In this document: positions 31,558 through 36,270 of the stretch, in pieces
Layout of the letters: every line of letters begins with the position of its first letter
Numbering within the stretch: the stretch's first letter is position 1
Assembly: GCA_016936555.1 (NCBI GenBank)
Contig: JAFGXR010000079.1
Location: 1-36,270, forward strand
Direction of reading: 5' to 3'
Origin: Spirochaetales bacterium
GTDB lineage: Bacteria > Spirochaetota > Spirochaetia > DSM-2461
Length of the DNA stretch: 36,270 nt
Made by a program: the position numbers and the translations under genes
The notes under the pieces: model-generated
Told to the model about the DNA's origin: nothing
The model's input: the letters and a program-made list of their open reading frames with translations, nothing else
Database searches by the model: none

Positions 31558-33246
31558 ATGGAAAAAAGCGATAACCGCTCAACCTGCATTCCCGGAGAGT
31601 TTCTCTCTTCCACTCTGGGAGAGAGAGTCCTGATTTTTGATGAGTCAATGGATCAGGAAATGATGGAGAATACCATAAACTATCTTCATGAAAAAATGAA
31701 ACACGATGAATTCAGCGATGAAAGGTTCGCTATCCTTCTGAAACCCGGAACTTACAATCTGGATCTGACCATTGATTACTATATGCAGGCAGCCGGTCTC
31801 GGAAAAGGACCCGGAGATGTAATCATCAGAGGCTCGGTTCAGTCTATCACCACAACACAGAACAATAATGTAACGATCATGTTCTGGCGGGCGGCGGAAA
31901 ATATGACAGTAGAGCCGTCAGATAAAGATAAACCTGTTATCTGGGCAGTATCACAGGCTGCGCCTTACAGAAGAATGCATATAAAAGGCGATTTGATCTT
32001 CGATCAGAACGGATGGGCCAGCGGCGGATATCTGGGCAACTCCCTGGTTGAAGGAAAAGCAGGAACGGGAAGCGGTCAGCAGTGGTTTACCAGAAACTCC
32101 CGCCTGGGGGAATGGTACGGCGGCCAGTGGAACCGGACCTTTATCGGTGTCGAAGGCGCTCCGGAGGAGAATTGGCCCCACGAGCCGACAACCACCCTTG
32201 AAAGCGCACCTCTATTCCGGGAAAAGCCTTTTCTGACAATCAACGACGCGGGAGATACGGGAATCTTTGTTCCGGCATTAAGGGCGGAGAATAAAGGTGT
32301 AACCTGGAAGGGAGAAAAGGAGAAAGGGGAATGGATCAGCCTGGACCGGTGCTTTATAGCTTTTCCGGAACAGCATTCAGCGGAACAGATCAATGAGGCC
32401 CTGGCTGAGGGATTCCATCTTATACTGACACCCGGCATATACAGGATTGATGAGCCTCTGAAAGTGACCCGGCCCGATACGGTGGTTATGGGACTGGGTA
32501 TGGCCACACTGATTCCTTTAAAGGGAACAGCCGCTCTTGAAACATCTGATGAACCGGGAATCATTATCTCCGGTCTGCTGGTCGATGCCGGCCCTGAAGA
32601 ATCGCCGGTTCTGGTGCGGATCGGCGAAAAAAACAACAGAAACTATAACCGCGGCAACCCCCTGTCCCTTCACGATATATTCTGCCGGATCGGGGGCGCT
32701 GCTCCGGGCAGGGCGGAAATATGCATGGAGGTGAACAGTCACTGCGCCATTCTCGATCATCTCTGGCTCTGGCGTGCCGATCACGGAGCCGGTGTCGAAT
32801 GGAAGGGGAATACCTGCCGGAACGGCCTGGTCGTCAACGGAGACGATGTTTCAGCCTACGGCCTTTTCAACGAGCACTTTCAGGAATATCAGACGCTATG
32901 GAACGGAGAAAGGGGAACAACGGTATTCTACCAGTCGGAACTCCCCTACGATCCGCCTGACCAGTCCGACTGGACAGCTCCCGACGGGCATGACGGGTTT
33001 GCATCTTATAAAGTGGCCGACGGAGTGAAAGAACACCGTGCCTACGGACTGGGAATCTACGCTTTTCTGGGTATTAAAGAAAACAGCGACAAAAAGGTTC
33101 ATCTGGAAAATGCCGTGGAAACTCCCGGAACCGGCGGGATAGAGATTAAACACATAACAACATTTTCCAGGGGATACGGGAGTATCCGCCACAGCCTGAA
33201 CGGACAGGGCGGATCAACAGAACCGGGGTCGAACCGGTTCTATTAA
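31558..33246 (+). CDS. Large right-handed beta-helix-like protein (actinobacterial 'adenylyl cyclase'-annotated family)
   Basis: A 562-residue protein with a predicted pectin-lyase-type beta-helix: LKPGTYNLDLTIDYYMQAAG, then DTVVMGLGMATLIPLKGTAA, AILDHLWLWRADHGAGVEW, GLVVNGDDVSAYGLFNEHFQ, YDPPDQSDW and YKVADGVKEHRAYGLGIYAF. From memory these segments closely match large secreted actinobacterial proteins often annotated 'adenylyl cyclase' or coagulation factor 5/8-type; that name is not supported by any cyclase motif here. A carbohydrate-active role is plausible because of fold and family relatives. No signal peptide is visible at the chosen ATG (AAGGA upstream), which is odd for such a protein. 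The catalytic site is unknown. Confidence 0.7.
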   Translation: MEKSDNRSTCIPGEFLSSTLGERVLIFDESMDQEMMENTINYLHEKMKHDEFSDERFAILLKPGTYNLDLTIDYYMQAAGLGKGPGDVIIRGSVQSITTTQNNNVTIMFWRAAENMTVEPSDKDKPVIWAVSQAAPYRRMHIKGDLIFDQNGWASGGYLGNSLVEGKAGTGSGQQWFTRNSRLGEWYGGQWNRTFIGVEGAPEENWPHEPTTTLESAPLFREKPFLTINDAGDTGIFVPALRAENKGVTWKGEKEKGEWISLDRCFIAFPEQHSAEQINEALAEGFHLILTPGIYRIDEPLKVTRPDTVVMGLGMATLIPLKGTAALETSDEPGIIISGLLVDAGPEESPVLVRIGEKNNRNYNRGNPLSLHDIFCRIGGAAPGRAEICMEVNSHCAILDHLWLWRADHGAGVEWKGNTCRNGLVVNGDDVSAYGLFNEHFQEYQTLWNGERGTTVFYQSELPYDPPDQSDWTAPDGHDGFASYKVADGVKEHRAYGLGIYAFLGIKENSDKKVHLENAVETPGTGGIEIKHITTFSRGYGSIRHSLNGQGGSTEPGSNRFY

Positions 33247-33250
33247 AAAC

Positions 33251-33709
33251 TCAGACCCGGTGTTTTTTCATCAGGCCTTTGATTCTGGCGGCGTGTCCCT
33301 CTTCCTGATTCATCAGTTCGGTGAAAACTTTGAGAATTTCCTCTGAAAGATCGGTAATGGTCGATAGGGATGTGTACACGGCTTTGGTGTCCACCTCTCT
33401 CTGATAGGCGATTTCCAGAATATCGGCGACTGTGGGCTCATCGGGCATCTGTCTCGTTGCGACGAGCGTTTCGTAATGGACTTTGGCAATCTGAACCTTC
33501 TTGTTCATTTCCTCTTCAGAGGCTTTGATCCCTTCGAGCAGCTGATTCAGCCGGTTGTAGTGGCCCATCTCCTCTTCGGCCAGCTCTTCAGCCAGATCAT
33601 GAAGATTTTCCTCTTTCAGCACAATAGCGCTCTCTTTATAGAAACTATAGGATTCAAGCTCAATTTTTTTGGAATAATTGAGGATTTCTTCAACGATTAT
33701 TTCTTTCAT
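33251..33709 (-). CDS. Rubrerythrin-like diiron protein
   Basis: A 152-residue four-helix ferritin-like protein. Iron ligands are visible in two E...ExxH pairs: ELESYSFYKESA and EEEMGHYNRLNQL in the first half, EVDTKAVYTSL and NQEEGHAARI in the second. The C-terminal rubredoxin domain of classical rubrerythrin is absent. ATG 33709 is chosen because GGCAGGAG lies upstream; an in-frame extension to 33775 would run through the promoter. A role in peroxide reduction or iron handling is expected from the family. The promoter region holds a 20-bp palindrome shared with the divergent membrane protein gene. Its end lies 4 nt from the convergent beta-helix gene. Confidence 0.9.
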   Translation of the reverse strand: MKEIIVEEILNYSKKIELESYSFYKESAIVLKEENLHDLAEELAEEEMGHYNRLNQLLEGIKASEEEMNKKVQIAKVHYETLVATRQMPDEPTVADILEIAYQREVDTKAVYTSLSTITDLSEEILKVFTELMNQEEGHAARIKGLMKKHRV

Positions 33710-33748
33710 ATTCAATCTCCTGCCATAAATTATGTTCGATCTCACTAA

Positions 33749-33779
33749 AAAATCCAGATATGGATTTTCCTGCATTATA
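33749..33779 (-). promoter_or_regulatory. Palindrome at the rubrerythrin-like promoter
   Basis: A perfect 8-4-8 inverted repeat, AAAATCCA-GATA-TGGATTTT (33749-33768), sits just downstream of a perfect -10 TATAAT (minus strand, plus 33774-33779), overlapping the expected transcription start. It is a likely repressor site; it does not look like a PerR or Fur box. Confidence 0.5.
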
Positions 33780-33807
33780 CCCTTAATATAGGGATAAGAG
33801 GTTTTTT

Positions 33808-34245
33808 ATGGTAATTTTATCTATAGTTTTACTCGCTTTTTCCTTTATTGAGACCCTCAACATCATTCTGCTTTACAAAATGCCCGGTTCGAAGATGGGA
33901 AACGCCGTAGGGGTCTTCAAAGCCTACGAAAAGTCGCGGCAGGACCCTGAAATCAGCCAGTTTGTCGATTATCTTATCAACTGGGTTGCCGGCACGAAAC
34001 TCATCTTCGTGGTTCTTCTTATCGGCATCGTTATTACCGGCCCTGTGGAAACCAAAGTCTTCAGCGTTATCGCCCTGATTTTCTCCATTGCCACCTTCTT
34101 CACCCAGCTCTATCCGAAGCTGAAAAAAATCGATGCCGAGAAGGGAATCGATCCGGCGGGATACTCCCGGACTCTGGCGATTATGATTGCCGGATTCATA
34201 GCTATTTTTGCCATTGCGCTGGCGGTCTTCTTTATCATACGATAA
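33808..34245 (+). CDS. Small four-helix membrane protein, unknown function
   Basis: A 145-residue integral membrane protein with hydrophobic segments at about 2-22, 62-82, 84-100 and 120-144, and a charged loop between the first two (KMGNAVGVFKAYEKSRQDPE). No family is recognised. It is divergent from the rubrerythrin-like gene across a 98-bp gap with a palindrome, and is followed after 19 nt by another membrane protein, so the two probably form an operon. The residues PGSKMGN and YPKLKK are the only polar landmarks. Confidence 0.75.
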   Translation: MVILSIVLLAFSFIETLNIILLYKMPGSKMGNAVGVFKAYEKSRQDPEISQFVDYLINWVAGTKLIFVVLLIGIVITGPVETKVFSVIALIFSIATFFTQLYPKLKKIDAEKGIDPAGYSRTLAIMIAGFIAIFAIALAVFFIIR

Positions 34246-34264
34246 CCGGACAATCAACACCTTT

Positions 34265-34936
34265 ATGCCGGGGAAAACAGATCTGTTTCTCTCGGCGGCC
34301 ATCGCCCTTCTCTTTCCGGCAGCCGCGGGTTTCCTTCTGACAAAAACCGGAGCCCTGCTTCCCATGCTGCTCTACTACGGAGCCGCCTGGTGCCTGAGTT
34401 ACCTGCGAAGAGGGAAATCGGGCTATGAGCTGAAGAATCCGGACAAACCTCCCCTGTGGTTTTATATTAATACGGGAGTGATCATGATCACTCTCATCAT
34501 CGCTTATGCCGCCCGGATAGAAAGTACCGATTCAACCATATGGGGGCTATTATTTACGGGATTGATCTGGACCACGGCCAATGCCTCATCGAAGCAGCTG
34601 CTCTGGATTTACATTTTCGATTCCTGGGATCTATATGGAAGAGAAAAGACCTCCCGGACGGGACGGTATATGAAAAGAGGCGCTGGATTGCTTCTCTTCT
34701 CCTTTTTCGTGGGGATGATCCATGCGCTGTACTGGGGACGGTTTCTCCACACAGTCAATCCCGGCGGCTCCCTGGGGATTCTGTTTATAGCGGCCACCTC
34801 GCTGTCGGGATACCTGCACATAGTCGTCTGGCGAAAGAGCGGCAATATGCTCTACACCTTTATTCCGCACTTTCTGCTCAACCTCTTTCCCCTTTTCTGG
34901 ACGGGGTATTCGATTGTGCCCTTTCTGATAAAATAG
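34265..34936 (+). CDS. CPBP-like membrane protein lacking the EExxxR motif
   Basis: A 223-residue protein with about seven membrane helices. The C-terminal half resembles CPBP (CAAX protease/bacteriocin-processing) intramembrane proteases: SFFVGMIHALYWGRF supplies the second-motif His, then SLGILFIAATSLSGYLHIVV, and IPHFLLNLF gives the HxxxN motif. Where the catalytic EExxxR should be, the sequence reads TANASSKQLLWIYIF, so the proteolytic glutamates are missing. It may be a pseudo-protease or use another chemistry. ATG 34265 is preferred; an extension to 34208 would overlap the preceding gene by 38 bp. The ribosome site is weak, fitting translational coupling to the upstream membrane protein. 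Confidence 0.65.
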   Translation: MPGKTDLFLSAAIALLFPAAAGFLLTKTGALLPMLLYYGAAWCLSYLRRGKSGYELKNPDKPPLWFYINTGVIMITLIIAYAARIESTDSTIWGLLFTGLIWTTANASSKQLLWIYIFDSWDLYGREKTSRTGRYMKRGAGLLLFSFFVGMIHALYWGRFLHTVNPGGSLGILFIAATSLSGYLHIVVWRKSGNMLYTFIPHFLLNLFPLFWTGYSIVPFLIK

Positions 34937-35512
34937 ATTTGATGATATCTAATCAAACAGCCTGCAAGAATTGGCTCAGTAGTTCCATTTTCATTTCTAT
35001 CTATTGTCATTAAATATTCCGATGTATCAATAGCCATCTCTCATGACACTCCCAGGAACAGTCCTGCGGAGAAAAACGATAATTAAATCAATATGAAAAT
35101 ACCTGTCGTCAGTTCACTTACAGCTGCTTTGTCTTCCAGATATCGCAAATTGAGCCAGTACAGAGCTCGAACTGGAATCATGAAGGGCGCAGGTTAGTCT
35201 CTATCTATATCTAGAACACCCTAGTTTCTTAAATGAAGAGTTCTATAGTGCTGGCATTGCGTGAAGAACGATAAAGTATTTTCACTTTTGATAATTTCTT
35301 ATTTGTTTATTTTTTACATTTATGTTATTATATTTTTTATTATTCAATGTTTATAGTAATTTATAACCATAATATAAATATAATGATAATTGATTCAATA
35401 ATCTACAATACTTAAGAAGTATAGCTATTTGGGAACGAAGGAATAAAAAGACCAGAAGTAATCGTAAGAATTAATGCAACAAAAGTATAATAATTGATAA
35501 GTAAATTATATA
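34937..35512. other. Gene-poor junction between core DNA and AT-rich DNA
   Basis: No intact gene is recognised over 576 bp. Two weak coding traces exist. One is a minus-strand open frame from ATG 35037 reading MAIDTSEYLMTIDRNENGTT into the preceding gene. The other is a plus-strand ORF at 35093-35197 (MKIPVVSSLTAALSSRYRKL ... RTGIMKGAG) without a ribosome site. From about 35220 the DNA becomes very AT-rich and stays so to the window end. No tRNA, direct repeat or integrase was found at the junction. Confidence 0.5.
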
Positions 35513-35839
35513 ATGATTAAAATTATCTTAAAAAAGAATTCAAAGCTAAGAGTCTCGTTTTCAAGAAATTCGTTTGGGTTTTCAATAATCATTCCTGGAG
35601 ATGTAGATTGTAGCATATGTCAATATTTCTTCATTTCATTTGGTGGTGTGTTAGTAAATTTCTGTGCTATTCTCGTTACTATTATACATAGCCTTCTTTC
35701 ATGTATGACTAGATTTCAATTCTTAATTATAGCGGCCAATACAATAATCATTTTCAATTCTTTTTCAAATAAAAAAGATTCTGATTACACAAAATTTATA
35801 ATCATGTATGAGAAATATAAAGGTATAACTAATGAGTGA
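35513..35839 (+). CDS. M50-like membrane protein fragment or small membrane protein
   Basis: A 108-residue AT-rich gene. FISFGGVLVNFCAILVTIIH (about 40-59) and IAANTIIIFNSFSNKKDSDY (about 72-91) resemble the second half of site-2-protease (M50) proteins, with a GGxxxN helix and an NxxxxxN...xSDxxK segment, found beside bacteriocin/peptide ABC transporters. The N-terminal HExxH helix is missing and none is seen upstream, so it is either truncated or a separate non-catalytic protein. The ATG has no clear ribosome site. The stop overlaps the next ABC ATPase start by 8 bp, indicating coupling. Codon and base composition differ strongly from the left part of the window. Confidence 0.5.
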   Translation: MIKIILKKNSKLRVSFSRNSFGFSIIIPGDVDCSICQYFFISFGGVLVNFCAILVTIIHSLLSCMTRFQFLIIAANTIIIFNSFSNKKDSDYTKFIIMYEKYKGITNE

Positions 35840-36270
35840 AATTTTATCTGTGAATAATGTATCAAAAACTTATTCTTTAAAAAAAGGAAAGAATAGGAAA
35901 GCCGTTAATAGATTATCTCTTTCAATTAATGAAAATGAAATCGTTGGCCTTCTAGGACCGAATGGAGCTGGAAAAACGACATTGATAAAAATGATCTGCG
36001 GGTTAATAATTCCTGATGATGGAAATATAACTCTGAATGGTAAAAGTAATATTGATAGAAATGACTATTACACAAGTTTTGGTGCCTTGCTTGAAGGTTC
36101 AAGAAATATATACTGGAAGATGACAATTGAAGAAAATATGGATTATTTTTATATCTTGAAAAAAGGCCATAATTCAAATCGAAAACAGTATAAAGAGTAT
36201 TTGCTTGATTTAATGGGTTTAAGTGAACATAGAACAAAGACCGTAGGGCAATTATCCAGAGGTTTACAGC
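35832..36270 (+). CDS. ABC transporter ATP-binding protein, 5' part (cut by window end)
   Basis: The first 146 codons of an ABC-2-type exporter ATPase. Translating from ATG 35832 gives ILSVNNVSKTYSLKK, Walker A LLGPNGAGKTTLIKM (about 43-57), a Q-loop-equivalent region SFGALLEGSRNIYWKMTIEE with Glu instead of Gln, and the beginning of the signature QLSRGLQ at the window edge. The Walker B part lies beyond. The family (NatA/BcrA-like) exports antibiotics, sodium or peptides with a separate membrane subunit that would follow. It overlaps the M50-like gene by 8 bp. AT-rich composition marks it as probably acquired. Confidence 0.88.
   Translation, partial: MSEILSVNNVSKTYSLKKGKNRKAVNRLSLSINENEIVGLLGPNGAGKTTLIKMICGLIIPDDGNITLNGKSNIDRNDYYTSFGALLEGSRNIYWKMTIEENMDYFYILKKGHNSNRKQYKEYLLDLMGLSEHRTKTVGQLSRGLQ

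Noticed and set aside
31558-33246. Adenylyl cyclase, as relatives are often named
   Set aside because: No class I-VI cyclase motif is present; the sequence looks like a beta-helix protein and the name is probably an inherited annotation error.
35093-35197. 34-codon ORF with RYRKLSQYRARTG as a transposase remnant
   Set aside because: It looked faintly like a basic transposase tail, but the similarity is too short and there is no ribosome site, inverted repeat or further matching sequence.
34937-35260. tRNA gene or attachment site at the composition boundary
   Set aside because: No cloverleaf with a TTCRANNC-type arm and no flanking direct repeat could be found by eye.

Overview
The window reads as chromosomal DNA of a free-living or anaerobic bacterium, most likely a spirochaete of the Spirochaeta/Sediminispirochaeta/Oceanispirochaeta type. 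This is an inference. It rests on a 7TMR-DISM receptor, a large chemotaxis receptor, many sensor kinases and lipoproteins, and moderate G+C with frequent TTG starts. No rRNA, tRNA, CRISPR array or complete insertion sequence was recognised. Genes are tightly packed and often overlap by a few bases.

Layout, left to right. 1-6.4 kb: a REP-like inverted repeat, a beta-CASP metallo-beta-lactamase RNase, a ketopantoate-reductase-like enzyme, a 7TMR-DISM receptor ending in an RsbW-like ATPase, and a TetR regulator translationally coupled to a flavodoxin-like oxidoreductase. 6.5-12.2 kb: a phosphonate-type ABC transporter (phnC-phnE-phnE, with phnD divergent) in one unit with surE and a HAD hydrolase, followed on the phnD side by a YfbR-like HD nucleotidase. 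Three phosphomonoesterase-type proteins around one importer suggest uptake or salvage of an organophosphate, nucleotide or phosphonate. 12.3-21.7 kb: a signalling block with a histidine kinase coupled to an orphan solute-binding lipoprotein, a second lipoprotein, a methyl-accepting chemotaxis protein, and a MEDS-domain protein / hybrid kinase / small secreted protein operon.

21.7-27.5 kb: an arginyltransferase-like protein, a nitroreductase, a decayed kinase fragment with an 11-bp tandem duplication in its G2 box, a chalcone-isomerase-like secreted protein, an NlpC/P60 lipoprotein, an ArsC/Spx-like protein overlapping an Old Yellow Enzyme gene, and a Cys-cluster protein. 27.5-34.9 kb: a redox block with ferredoxin plus a TDT-family transporter, a radical SAM protein, a CoA-disulfide-reductase-like flavoprotein, a large beta-helix-like protein, a rubrerythrin-like diiron protein and two membrane proteins. 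An identical 16-bp sequence containing a perfect palindrome lies at the promoters of the ferredoxin/transporter operon and the flavoprotein gene, suggesting a shared regulator.

From about 35.2 kb base composition falls sharply to AT-rich. The last genes are an M50-protease-like membrane fragment and an ABC transporter ATPase cut by the window edge. They look like the start of a horizontally acquired peptide/antibiotic transport locus.
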